Assembly (NCBI RefSeq): GCF_038023995.1
Contig: NZ_CP150660.1
Span: 3,284,501-3,348,500, forward strand
Reading direction: 5' to 3'
Length of the DNA: 64,000 bases
Origin: Polaribacter atrinae
GTDB lineage: Bacteria; Bacteroidota; Bacteroidia; Flavobacteriales; Flavobacteriaceae
Position 1 is the first letter of the stretch. Every line of letters begins with the position of its first letter. Below the pieces are notes generated by a model, which saw only the letters and a list, made by a program, of their open reading frames with translations, did no database searches and was not told where the DNA came from. Shown here one piece after another: positions 29,754 through 38,229 of the stretch. A program made the position numbers and the translations under genes.

Positions 29754-31154
29754 ATGGAATCGCAAATACATAAAATTCATCAGCAATTGGTGAACAAAGA
29801 AATTTCGTGTACAAAACTGGTACAAGAAAGATTAGATTTATTAAAATCGAACACACACAATACGGTCAATTCCCTTTTAGATACCTTGGCGCTAGAATTA
29901 GCTGCTAAAGTAGATGCTAAAATTGCAAACGGACAAGAAATTGGTTTGTTAGAAGGAATTCCATTCGGAATTAAAGATGTGTACATGGTGCAAGGAACTT
30001 TAACAACGGCAAGTTCAGATTTATTAAAAAAATACAAATCGCCATATACGGCAACTGCTATTCAGAAATTATTTGATGCAGGTGCAATACCGTTAGTAAA
30101 AGAAAATTGTGATTCTTTTGGACACGGTTCTTCTTCTGAAAACACCATTTTCGGAGCCGTTAAAAACGCAATCAATACAGATTTAGTTTCTGGAGGTTCT
30201 AGTGGAGGTTCTGCAGTAAATGTTGCCAAAGACTTTACGGTATTTTCAATTGGTGGAGATACGGGAGGTTCTGTTCGTCAACCGGCAGGTTATAATAATG
30301 TCTACGGATTAAAACCAACGTACGGAAGAATTTCTAGATTCGGATTAATGGCATACGCATCTTCTACAGATTGTGTTGGCCCAATTGCAAAATCGATAGA
30401 AGATATTAGAATTGTTTTAAATGTGATGAGTGGTCAAGATATTAAAGATCAAACTACCTATCAATCGGAAGCTATATCAGAAGAGAATATTTTAAATGCT
30501 GATGACATAAAAACTGTTGGATACTTTAAAAATTTCATCGAAAATGATGCGATTGATGCCAAAGTAAAATCGGACTTTTTAGCAACCATAGAAAAAATAA
30601 AAGCCAAAGGAATTGAAGTAAAAGAATTAGATTTCTTTGAGTCTGATACCTTAGTTTCTACCTACTATACTTTAGCAATGGCAGAAACGGCATCGAATCT
30701 ATCTCGATTAGATGGTACCAATTACGGAAATAGAATAGAAGGAGATAGTTTAAAAGATACGTATTCTATTACACGATCAGAAAATTTCTCTGAAGAATCT
30801 AAACGTAGAATTGTTGGTGGAAACCAAGTATTATCTCAAGGTTTTTCTGATGAAATTTACTTAAAAGGATTAAATGTAAGAGATCAAATTATAGCTAATT
30901 TTGAAAAAGATTTTAAAGAGGTTGCTATTATTTTATCACCAGTAACACCAAATTCGCCACCAAAAATTGGCGATAGTTTAAAAGATCCTTTAGCAATGTA
31001 TTTGTCTGATGCGTATACGGTTGGTTTTAGTTTAGGGCAATTGCCAACGTTAACAGTACCACAAGGAACAGAAACAGGATTACAAATTACGGCAGCAAAA
31101 AATAATGACGAACTTGTTTTGAAGTTTGCTAACTTCTTAAAAGATACGATATAA
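29754..31154 (+). CDS. gatA: Glu/Asp-tRNA amidotransferase subunit GatA
   Basis: A 466-residue amidase-signature enzyme that releases ammonia from glutamine for GatB. The Ser-cisSer-Lys triad is visible: Lys74 in GIPFGIKDVYM, cis-Ser150 in SGGSSGGSAVNVA (146-158) and nucleophile Ser173 in GDTGGSVRQPAGYN. YGLKPTYGRISRFGLMAYASS follows, as in GatA. Its stop overlaps the gatB start by one base (TAATG), indicating translational coupling. Within the operon it would supply ammonia to the GatB part of the downstream fusion. Confidence 0.96.
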   Translation: MESQIHKIHQQLVNKEISCTKLVQERLDLLKSNTHNTVNSLLDTLALELAAKVDAKIANGQEIGLLEGIPFGIKDVYMVQGTLTTASSDLLKKYKSPYTATAIQKLFDAGAIPLVKENCDSFGHGSSSENTIFGAVKNAINTDLVSGGSSGGSAVNVAKDFTVFSIGGDTGGSVRQPAGYNNVYGLKPTYGRISRFGLMAYASSTDCVGPIAKSIEDIRIVLNVMSGQDIKDQTTYQSEAISEENILNADDIKTVGYFKNFIENDAIDAKVKSDFLATIEKIKAKGIEVKELDFFESDTLVSTYYTLAMAETASNLSRLDGTNYGNRIEGDSLKDTYSITRSENFSEESKRRIVGGNQVLSQGFSDEIYLKGLNVRDQIIANFEKDFKEVAIILSPVTPNSPPKIGDSLKDPLAMYLSDAYTVGFSLGQLPTLTVPQGTETGLQITAAKNNDELVLKFANFLKDTI

Positions 31155-34100
31155 TGGAACTGGAACAATTAAATGAGCTTATAAAAAAGCACGACTTAGA
31201 GTTAGTAATCGGTATTGAAACGCACGTTCGATTAAATACAAAATCAAAGTTATTCTGTTCTTGTGCAAATCAAGAAATAGAGCAACCAAACCAAAATATA
31301 TGTTCGGTTTGTACTGGACAAATGGGAGTTTTACCTTCTATTAATAAAGAAGCAATTACCAAAGCTATTTATTTCGGTAAGGCAGTAAAATCTACTTTCT
31401 CAAACGAAGTAATTTCTTGGGATCGTAAACATTATGAATACCCAGATAACCCAAAGAACATTCAAATTACACAGTTTCACAATCCTGTAATACCAGATGG
31501 ACAAGTTTCTTGTTATAGAAATGACGGTTCGCAATTTACAGTGAGTTTAACACAAACTCATATAGAGGAAGATGCTGCAAAATTAATGCACGAAAAGAAA
31601 GTATCTTTAGTCGATTTTAACAAAGCGGGAGTTCCGTTAATAGAAATTGTAACAGATCCTTGTATTCGTCATATAGAAGATGCATCTACGTATGCACAGT
31701 ACATTCAGCGTATTGTTCAGAATTTAAAAATATCTGAAGCAAATCTTGAAAAAGGAGAGTTTAAATCGGATGTTTCTGTATCGCTTCGTAAAAAACACAC
31801 GTATGATTTAAACCCAAGAACAGAAATCAAAAACTTAAATTCTTTTAAGTTTATGGTAGATGCTTTAAAGGAAGAAATTGAAAAGCAATTAAGTTATTAC
31901 GTAGAAAATAAAGCGTTTAGACCAGACCAAACAACGGTTTTATGGGATGCAGATTTAAAGCAGACTAAAACCATGCGTAAAAAGGAATTTGAAGCAGATT
32001 ATCGTTTTATTTCTGAGCCAGATTTACCTTTTGTAAACATCAAGAAAGCTGTAGATAGTATACATGTTGATATTAGTTCTTTGCCTTTTGCAGTAGAATC
32101 TATTTTGATAAAAGGTGGCGTTTTACCACAAGATGCTAAGTTTTTTACAGCAGATTCTTTACGTTCAGAAGTTTTTGTTGCCATCAATAATAAAATAAAT
32201 GATGCTTCTTTTGTTGCCAAAACATTGGTAAATAATATTGGAGCAGATGAGTATGAGAATATTCATAGTGTAGATCAATTAGCTGAGATTTTTCAATTAT
32301 TTAAAGATGATAAAATAACGTCTGTTTTAGTGCAAAACGGAATTACATCGTATTTAAAAGATAGAACTTTCGATTACAACAAGTATTTTGAAGACAATAC
32401 TATTTCTGAAGATAAAATTAAAGATGCCGTTAAAAAAGTAATTGCAGAAAACGAAGCAACAGCAAACGATATTAAAGCAGGAAACCAAGGAAAAGCAGGT
32501 ATTCTTGTTGGTAAAGTTATTGGTATTATTGGTAAAGGCGCATCAGGGAAAGTAATTCGTCAAGAAATATTAAATGCTTGTTCTGCGGATGTTAAAACGA
32601 CTAAGAGTGCAGCAGTAGCTGATGAGTCAAAAGCAACTAGTGATCAGCCAAAGGCAAAAATAGAAGAAGAAACGTTACCTCAAGTTCCTATTATTATAAA
32701 AGAGGAATACAGAACACATAAAATTTCTCAAATATCAGAAGATTCAATTAATGATGAGGTTACTTTATCTGGTTGGGTTTCTAGTGTTAGAGATCATGGT
32801 GAATTAATTTTTATTGATTTACGCGATTCTAGCAATCAAGTTTTTCAAGTACGTTTAAGTAAAGAGACATTTCCTAATTTAGATGAGCTTGTAAAGTTAA
32901 AATCAGAATCTGTAATTTCTGTTACCGGAGTTGTAGTTCAAAGAAATGAAGATGATTATAATGCAGGTTTAAGAACGGGTAAGTTAGAATTAGAAACGTC
33001 TGCTTTAGATATTTTAAACTTATCTAAAACGCTTCCTTTTGAAATAAAAAGAGCAATGAAATCGAACGAGAATGTTCGTTTTCAATATAAGTTTTTAGAT
33101 CATAGAAATGATGAGGTTCGTAAAGCAATTGTAAACCGTCATAAAGTAATCAAGCTAATGCGTGATATCTTAGACGAAGAAGAGTTTTTAGAAATTGAAA
33201 CACCTATTTTAACGGCAGGTACAGACGAAGGAGCAAGAGAATTTATTGTGCCTACAAGAAAACAAGCAGGTTCTTTTTATACGCTTCCACAAGCACCACA
33301 ACAGTTTAAACAAATGTTAATGGTTGGTGGTTTTGAAAAATATTTTCAAATAGCACGTTGTTTTAGGGATGAAGATTCTCGTGGAGACAGACAACCAGAA
33401 TTTACACAATTAGATATAGAAATGGCGTACGCAAGTATGCAGCAAATTATCGATTTAAACACCAAAATGTTTAATGAGATTGTGAAGAAAATCTATGGTA
33501 AAAAATGGGTTTTACATCCTTTTGAAGTAATTACGTATAAAAACGCAATGGATAAATATGGTTGTGATAGACCAGATTTACGTTACGGATTGCAAATGCA
33601 AGACATTACAGATATTGTAAAAGATACTACATTCCAAGTTTTTAGCAAACCTATTGAAGAAGGCGGAATTGTAAAATGTATTAAAGTTTCTGCAGCAGAG
33701 CAAGGAAACAAAAGAGCTTCTAAAGGACAAATTGAAAACTTAACTGCCATTGCACAACAAAATGGTTTGGGTGGTTTGGCATATATTATTGTAAATGAAA
33801 ATGATTTACAATCGCCAATTATTAAGTTTTTAGGAGAAGAAATTGCAGCAAATATTATAAAAGCTACAGATGCTAAAGTTGGAGATATTGTATTTTTCTC
33901 AGCAGCAGATTATGCAACAGCAAACAAAGCATTAGATGCGGTTCGTCAAGAAATGGGACGCATTTTTAAATTGATAAATCCGAAAGAATTAAGACCAGCG
34001 TGGGTTGTAGATTTCCCAATGTTTGAAAAAACAGATGAAGGAAGATGGACATTTACACACAACCCTTTTTCTATGCCAGCAATCTATGATTTAGAAAAGC

Positions 34101-34489
34101 ACATGACTGGAGAAGGAGAGGAAATAGGAGCTATTATAGCGCAACAATACGATTTAATCTTAAACGGTTATGAGATTGGTGGAGGTTCTGTTCGTGCACA
34201 TAAATCAGAAATTTTAGAAGCAACCTATAAAAATATGGGTTATGATAAAGAAGAAATGATGAAAAGTGTGGGTACAATGTACAAAGCTTTTCAGTATGGA
34301 GCGCCACCTCACGGAGGAATTGCTTGGGGAGTAGACAGATTAATGATGATTTTAGAAAAGAAAGCTTCTATTAGAGAGGTAATGGCTTTTCCTAAAACAG
34401 GTTCATCAGAAGATTTATTGTTTAATGCGCCTTCAATTTTATCTGATAAAAAGGTAGAAGAAATGAATGTTAGAATTATAAGGAAATAA
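31154..34489 (+). CDS. GatB-aspartyl-tRNA synthetase fusion
   Basis: A single 1111-codon frame. Residues 1-474 are a complete GatB: ELVIGIETHVRLNTKSKLFC, zinc Cys pairs (FCSCAN, CSVCTGQMG), IEEDAAKLMH, FNKAGVPLIEIVTDP, and a YqeY-like tail (VIAENEATANDIKAGNQGKAGILVGK). A Lys/Ala/Glu-rich linker spans about 475-515. Residues 516-1111 are a full bacterial-type AspRS with an anticodon-binding OB fold (VTLSGWVSSVRDHGELIFIDLRD), class II motif 2 (FRDEDSRGDRQPEFTQLDIE), a GAD insertion and motif 3 (GAPPHGGIAWGVDR). His548 in RDHG occupies the position that is His in non-discriminating AspRS and Leu in E. coli. The protein could make Asp-tRNA(Asn) and pass it to its own amidotransferase half. Confidence 0.95.
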   Translation: MELEQLNELIKKHDLELVIGIETHVRLNTKSKLFCSCANQEIEQPNQNICSVCTGQMGVLPSINKEAITKAIYFGKAVKSTFSNEVISWDRKHYEYPDNPKNIQITQFHNPVIPDGQVSCYRNDGSQFTVSLTQTHIEEDAAKLMHEKKVSLVDFNKAGVPLIEIVTDPCIRHIEDASTYAQYIQRIVQNLKISEANLEKGEFKSDVSVSLRKKHTYDLNPRTEIKNLNSFKFMVDALKEEIEKQLSYYVENKAFRPDQTTVLWDADLKQTKTMRKKEFEADYRFISEPDLPFVNIKKAVDSIHVDISSLPFAVESILIKGGVLPQDAKFFTADSLRSEVFVAINNKINDASFVAKTLVNNIGADEYENIHSVDQLAEIFQLFKDDKITSVLVQNGITSYLKDRTFDYNKYFEDNTISEDKIKDAVKKVIAENEATANDIKAGNQGKAGILVGKVIGIIGKGASGKVIRQEILNACSADVKTTKSAAVADESKATSDQPKAKIEEETLPQVPIIIKEEYRTHKISQISEDSINDEVTLSGWVSSVRDHGELIFIDLRDSSNQVFQVRLSKETFPNLDELVKLKSESVISVTGVVVQRNEDDYNAGLRTGKLELETSALDILNLSKTLPFEIKRAMKSNENVRFQYKFLDHRNDEVRKAIVNRHKVIKLMRDILDEEEFLEIETPILTAGTDEGAREFIVPTRKQAGSFYTLPQAPQQFKQMLMVGGFEKYFQIARCFRDEDSRGDRQPEFTQLDIEMAYASMQQIIDLNTKMFNEIVKKIYGKKWVLHPFEVITYKNAMDKYGCDRPDLRYGLQMQDITDIVKDTTFQVFSKPIEEGGIVKCIKVSAAEQGNKRASKGQIENLTAIAQQNGLGGLAYIIVNENDLQSPIIKFLGEEIAANIIKATDAKVGDIVFFSAADYATANKALDAVRQEMGRIFKLINPKELRPAWVVDFPMFEKTDEGRWTFTHNPFSMPAIYDLEKHMTGEGEEIGAIIAQQYDLILNGYEIGGGSVRAHKSEILEATYKNMGYDKEEMMKSVGTMYKAFQYGAPPHGGIAWGVDRLMMILEKKASIREVMAFPKTGSSEDLLFNAPSILSDKKVEEMNVRIIRK

Positions 34490-34496
34490 TTTAATT

Positions 34497-34526
34497 AACC
34501 TACAGGTTTTTAAAAACTTGTAGGTT
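34497..34526 (+). terminator. Hairpin ending the gat operon
   Basis: AACCTACAGGTTTTT and AAAAACTTGTAGGTT form a long stem directly after the gatB::aspS stop. The following sequence is A-rich and not T-rich, so termination may be weak. Confidence 0.55.
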
Positions 34527-34558
34527 GAAAATTTATAAAAAATAATTAAGAAGAAAGG

Positions 34559-34589
34559 TTGCCTATTTTAAAAATCTATCTTACTTTTG
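34559..34589 (+). promoter_or_regulatory. Promoter of the trp operon
   Basis: TTG (34559-34561) and TACTTTTG (34582-34589) are separated by 20 bases, a good -33/-7 match for Bacteroidota. The start of transcription would fall within a few bases of the leader ATG at 34597. Confidence 0.7.
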
Positions 34590-34596
34590 TTAAACA

Positions 34597-34644
34597 ATGA
34601 AAAATAATACAATAAATACAGGTTGGTGGAACTCTCTTATCTAA
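34597..34644 (+). CDS. trpL: Trp leader peptide
   Basis: A 15-codon frame, MKNNTINTGWWNSLI, ends in TAA at 34642-34644. It carries tandem Trp codons at 34624-34629 and lies between the trp promoter and a Rho-independent terminator, 128 bases upstream of trpE. This is the classical layout of a Trp-sensing attenuation leader. Confidence 0.88.
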   Translation: MKNNTINTGWWNSLI

Positions 34645-34717
34645 TAAGTGAGAAAAAACCTATATGTATGTAACATAAAATTTAAAAAGGCTTATCTCAC
34701 GATAAGCCTTTTTTTTT
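34620..34717 (+). promoter_or_regulatory. Tryptophan attenuator with alternative hairpins
   Basis: AGGTT overlapping the Trp codons (34620-34624) can pair with AACCT (34657-34661). GTGAGA (34648-34653) can pair with TCTCAC (34695-34700), which overlaps the last bases of the 5' arm and the loop of the terminator. When the ribosome stalls at the Trp codons the second pairing could block the terminator. The helices are short, so the exact antiterminator is less certain than in the gat leader. Confidence 0.65.
34684..34717 (+). terminator. Attenuator terminator of the trp operon
   Basis: GGCTTATC (34689-34696), loop TCAC, GATAAGCC (34701-34708), then nine T. The stem can be extended by A-T pairs. 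It is a strong intrinsic terminator ahead of trpE. Confidence 0.92.
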
Positions 34718-34772
34718 ATGATGATTTTTTAATCATCCAAACTAAAAATACTGAATTTAATTCAGCATCAAA

Positions 34773-36164
34773 ATGAAGAAATTACAATTTAAGACAATTC
34801 ATAAAAAAAAAATGGCAGATACAGTTACACCAGTTGGGCTGTACTTACGTTTTAGAGATAAATACGCAAACACACTGTTGTTAGAAGGTTCAGATTATCA
34901 CAGTAAAGAAGAAAGTTTTTCTTTTATTGCAGTAGAACCAATTGTAACGATGAAAGTAGATAATTATCAGTTTACGGTTTCTCATAAAGGAACACAACTA
35001 GATGAGCAACCTATCAATAAAAACTTTTACGACTTATACGATAATTTCAAAGACACAATAGCGTTAGATTGTCCGGCCGAATTAAAATCTTACAACGGAT
35101 TGTATGGTTATACAACCTTCGATTCTGTTCAGTATTTCGAAAACATCAAGTTTACAAACAAGAAAGCACCTTCTGCAATTCCAGAAATGCAATATAGTTT
35201 TTACCGTTTTATTATTGTTATTAATCATTTTAATGATGAAATGACACTGATAGAAAATATAGAAGAAGGTACAGCATCTCGCATACATGAAGTAGAAACC
35301 ATTATAGATGCACAAGCATTTAATACCCAAAAATTCGAAATTGTAGGCGAAGAAACTTCAAATGTTACAGGAGACGAATTTAAAGAATATGTAAGAAAAG
35401 CAAAATCACACTGTAAAAGAGGAGATGTTTTTCAACTCGTATTATCACGCCAATTTCAGCAAGAATTTAAAGGAGACGAATTCAATGTCTATAGGGCATT
35501 ACGTTCTATCAATCCGTCGCCATATTTATTTTATTTCGATTACGGTTCATTCAAATTAATGGGATCTTCACCAGAGGCACAAATTAAAATTTCTGCAGGT
35601 AAAGCTACTATCAATCCTATTGCAGGTACGTTTAGAAGAACGGGCGATATGGCAGAAGACATTAAGTTGGGTAAAAAATTATCCGAAGATAAAAAGGAAA
35701 CGGCAGAACACGTAATGTTGGTAGATTTAGCCCGTAACGATTTAAGCAAACATGCCGATAAAGTTACGGTAGAGGTTTTTAAAGAAGTGCAGTATTTTAG
35801 CCACGTAATTCACTTAGTTTCTACGGTTAGAGGTAAGATCAAAGGAAATCCAATAGAAATTGTTGGAGACACTTTTCCTGCCGGAACTTTAAGTGGAGCG
35901 CCAAAGTACAAAGCAATGGAGTTGATCGATAAATACGAAAATCAAACCCGTGGTTTTTATGGAGGAGCAGTAGGTATTATCGGTTTAGATGGTTCCGTAA
36001 ATTTGGCCATTGCCATTCGTTCTTTTGTTAGTAAAAACAACGTTTTATATTCGCAAGCAGGCGCAGGAATCGTTATTCATTCCGACGAAGAAAAAGAATT
36101 ACAAGAAGTAAATAATAAGTTAGCAGCTTTAAAGAAAGCGTTAATTTTAGCAGAAAATATTTAG
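34773..36164 (+). CDS. trpE: Anthranilate synthase component I
   Basis: A 463-residue enzyme converting chorismate and ammonia to anthranilate, the first step of tryptophan synthesis. The chorismate-binding domain has MGSSPEAQIKI, GTFRRTG, VMLVDLARNDLSKH, FPAGTLSGAPKYKAMELID and GAGIVIHSDEEKEL. At the N-terminal Trp-feedback site the usual LLES-type motif reads LLLEGSDYHS, with Gly at the first Ser position and Ser next to it. This may alter feedback inhibition but could also be a family variant. The ATG at 34773 is used; a second Met lies 13 codons later. It is the first structural gene after the Trp attenuator, and trpG follows after an inserted palindromic repeat. Confidence 0.95.
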   Translation: MKKLQFKTIHKKKMADTVTPVGLYLRFRDKYANTLLLEGSDYHSKEESFSFIAVEPIVTMKVDNYQFTVSHKGTQLDEQPINKNFYDLYDNFKDTIALDCPAELKSYNGLYGYTTFDSVQYFENIKFTNKKAPSAIPEMQYSFYRFIIVINHFNDEMTLIENIEEGTASRIHEVETIIDAQAFNTQKFEIVGEETSNVTGDEFKEYVRKAKSHCKRGDVFQLVLSRQFQQEFKGDEFNVYRALRSINPSPYLFYFDYGSFKLMGSSPEAQIKISAGKATINPIAGTFRRTGDMAEDIKLGKKLSEDKKETAEHVMLVDLARNDLSKHADKVTVEVFKEVQYFSHVIHLVSTVRGKIKGNPIEIVGDTFPAGTLSGAPKYKAMELIDKYENQTRGFYGGAVGIIGLDGSVNLAIAIRSFVSKNNVLYSQAGAGIVIHSDEEKELQEVNNKLAALKKALILAENI

Positions 36165-36273
36165 GGCGTTTTAACAGGCTTTCCACTATATCTTTTTTCC
36201 GAAAAAGAAAAAAGGTTAAGAATATCAGCAGATATTCGAACGGTGTAAATCCTTAACGCGAATTGAGTATTAA

Positions 36274-36360
36274 GTCATTACGAGGAGTTTTTCCGACGAA
36301 GTAATCTCTTAATTAATAAACAGATTGCCACAGCAAATGAAAAATTTGCTTCGCAATGAC
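36274..36360. repeat. Palindromic interspersed repeat, copy 1 (trpE-trpG gap)
   Basis: The left arm, GTCATTACGAGGAGTTTTTC with CGAAGTAATCTCTT after it, faces the right arm AGATTGCCACAGC and GCTTCGCAATGAC in inverted orientation. The RNA would form a long hairpin with a spacer of A/T. Further copies follow in the next trp gaps. Confidence 0.8.
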
Positions 36361-36373
36361 AATTAGAAAAAAC

Positions 36374-36952
36374 ATGAAAATATTAATTTTAGATAATTAC
36401 GATTCGTTTACCTATAACTTAGTTCATATGGTAGAGAAAATTACAGGAAACTTTCCTGCAGTTTTTAGAAATGACGAAATCAGTATTGCAGATGTAGGCA
36501 CGTATGATATCATTATGTTATCTCCAGGACCAGGTGTTCCGGATGAAGCAGGAATCTTAAAAGAAGTCATTAAAACATACGCAGGTATAAAACCAATATT
36601 CGGAGTTTGTTTAGGTTTACAAGCAATTACAGAAGTTTTCGGAGGAAAAATCATCAATTTAGACGATGTTTTTCACGGAGTTGCCACAGAGATGAGGGTC
36701 TCAGACCCTTCAGCCACAATTTTTAAAGATGTTCCAGAAACATTTATGGCGGCACGTTACCATTCTTGGGCAGCAACAGACGAAGGTTTTCCAGAAGAAA
36801 TACAAGTAACTGCAAGAGATGAAGATGGATTAATTCAGGCAATTGAGCATAAAATATTTCCAATATCTGCGGTTCAGTTTCACCCGGAATCTATTTTAAC
36901 AGATGTTGGTGAGCAGTTGGTTACTAATTTTATCAATAGTGTAAAAAAGTAA
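36374..36952 (+). CDS. trpG: Anthranilate synthase component II (glutamine amidotransferase)
   Basis: A 192-residue class I glutamine amidotransferase that feeds ammonia to TrpE. The catalytic Cys79 lies in FGVCLGLQAI, and His and Glu in VQFHPESI near the C-terminus. MLSPGPGVPDEAG is the conserved loop. The start is taken at 36374 (MKILILDNYDSFTYN), which matches the family; the in-frame ATG six codons earlier lies within the palindromic repeat. Another repeat copy begins right after the stop. Confidence 0.95.
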   Translation: MKILILDNYDSFTYNLVHMVEKITGNFPAVFRNDEISIADVGTYDIIMLSPGPGVPDEAGILKEVIKTYAGIKPIFGVCLGLQAITEVFGGKIINLDDVFHGVATEMRVSDPSATIFKDVPETFMAARYHSWAATDEGFPEEIQVTARDEDGLIQAIEHKIFPISAVQFHPESILTDVGEQLVTNFINSVKK

Positions 36953-36953
36953 T

Positions 36954-37033
36954 GTCATTACGAGAGAAACGAAGTAATCTCATTTTTAATTAAAAGGTTG
37001 CCACATCAAATTATCATTTGATTCGCAATGAGA
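36954..37033. repeat. Palindromic interspersed repeat, copy 2 (trpG-trpD gap)
   Basis: GTCATTACGAGAGAAACGAA starts two bases after the trpG stop and the inverted arm ends in ATTCGCAATGAGA. The right arm is more degenerate than in other copies. Confidence 0.75.
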
Positions 37034-37043
37034 AGTAAGAATT

Positions 37044-38033
37044 ATGAAAGCAATTTTAAACAAATTATATAATCACGAAAGATTGTCTAAATCTGAAGCA
37101 AAACAAATCTTAAAAGATATTGCTGCAGAGAAATACAATGATGCGCATTTAGCATCATTTATGACCGTTTTTATGATGCGTCCAATAACAGCAGATGAAC
37201 TTGCTGGCTTTAGAAATGCGTTAATAGAATTGGCTGTAAAAGTAGATTTATCAGATTATAATACCATAGATATTGTTGGTACAGGTGGAGATGGAAAAGA
37301 TACATTCAATATCTCTACCTTAACTTCTTTTATTGTTGCAGGAACAGGACAAAAAGTGGCAAAACACGGTAATTATTCGGTGTCTTCTCAGTCTGGTTCT
37401 TCCGATATGTTAGAAAGTTTTGGATACAACTTTACCAATGATGAAAACATTTTGAGAGAACATCTAGAGAAAGCAAACATTTGCTTTTTACACGCTCCAA
37501 AATTTCATCCTGCAATGAAAGCTGTAAGTCCTACAAGAAAAGCATTGGCGTTAAAAACGTTCTTTAATATGTTAGGTCCTTTGGTAAACCCAAGTTCACC
37601 TAAAAACCATATGTTAGGGACTTTTAATTTAGAAATTGCACGTTTGTATAATTATATCTTGCAAGAAGAAGATATCAATTATGGTATTATTCATGCGTTA
37701 GATGGTTATGATGAAATATCGTTAACAAGCGGATTCAAGTTCTTTACTAAAAACGGAGAACAAATTATAAATCCAGAAGATTTAGGGCAGAAAAGAATTC
37801 AGCAATCAGAAATATTTGGAGGAAATTCAGTTGCAGATGCAGCAAAAATTTTCAAATCTATTTTAGAAGGAAAAGGAACAGAAGCACAGAATAATGTGGT
37901 TTTAACAAATGCTGCTTTTGCATTAACTATTGTGGATGAAACAAAATCTTTTGATAGCGCTTTTGAAGAAGCAAAAAGTTCGCTTTTTGGATTGAAAGCA
38001 AAACAAATATTAGAAAAATTAGTAAGTTTATAA
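37044..38033 (+). CDS. trpD: Anthranilate phosphoribosyltransferase
   Basis: A 329-residue enzyme joining anthranilate to PRPP. The PRPP- and Mg-binding motifs are clear: VGTGGDGKDTFNISTLTSF (about residues 75-93) and KHGNYSVSSQSGSSDMLE. FHPAMKAVSPTRKALALKTFFNMLGPLVNP matches the hinge and anthranilate-binding region. The length is normal. It lies between two repeat-filled gaps of the trp operon. Confidence 0.96.
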   Translation: MKAILNKLYNHERLSKSEAKQILKDIAAEKYNDAHLASFMTVFMMRPITADELAGFRNALIELAVKVDLSDYNTIDIVGTGGDGKDTFNISTLTSFIVAGTGQKVAKHGNYSVSSQSGSSDMLESFGYNFTNDENILREHLEKANICFLHAPKFHPAMKAVSPTRKALALKTFFNMLGPLVNPSSPKNHMLGTFNLEIARLYNYILQEEDINYGIIHALDGYDEISLTSGFKFFTKNGEQIINPEDLGQKRIQQSEIFGGNSVADAAKIFKSILEGKGTEAQNNVVLTNAAFALTIVDETKSFDSAFEEAKSSLFGLKAKQILEKLVSL

Positions 38034-38050
38034 TTAGAACATCATTAATA

Positions 38051-38111
38051 ACGAGGTTACGAGAGAAATAATCTGTTTATAAAAAGAGATTGCTTCGTTC
38101 CTCGCAATGAC
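38051..38111. repeat. Palindromic interspersed repeat, copy 3 (trpD-trpC gap)
   Basis: Left arm ACGAGGTTACGAGAGAAATA, right arm AGAGATTGCTTCGTTCCTCG followed by CAATGAC. The left arm is degenerate. Confidence 0.7.
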
Positions 38112-38140
38112 AGAAGTGAAATTAATAGTAATAAATAAAA

Positions 38141-38215
38141 CGTCATTCCGAAGGAAGTATGACTGAAGGAATCTTGTAATTTGAATTAACAGATTGCTTC
38201 GTACCTCGCAATGAC
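38141..38215. repeat. Palindromic interspersed repeat, copy 4 (trpD-trpC gap)
   Basis: CGTCATTCCGAAGGAAGTAT opens the copy and AGATTGCTTCGTACCTCGCA followed by ATGAC closes it. The left arm belongs to a related GTCATTCCG variant. It ends 15 bases before trpC. Confidence 0.75.
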
Positions 38216-38229
38216 AGAATATATAAGAA

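Noticed and set aside
34612..34640. Resemblance of GGTTGGTGGAACTC to a T-box sequence
   Set aside because: The bases are the tandem Trp codons and neighbours of a clear leader peptide; the full T-box consensus, stem I and specifier loop are missing, and the terminator layout fits ribosome-mediated attenuation.
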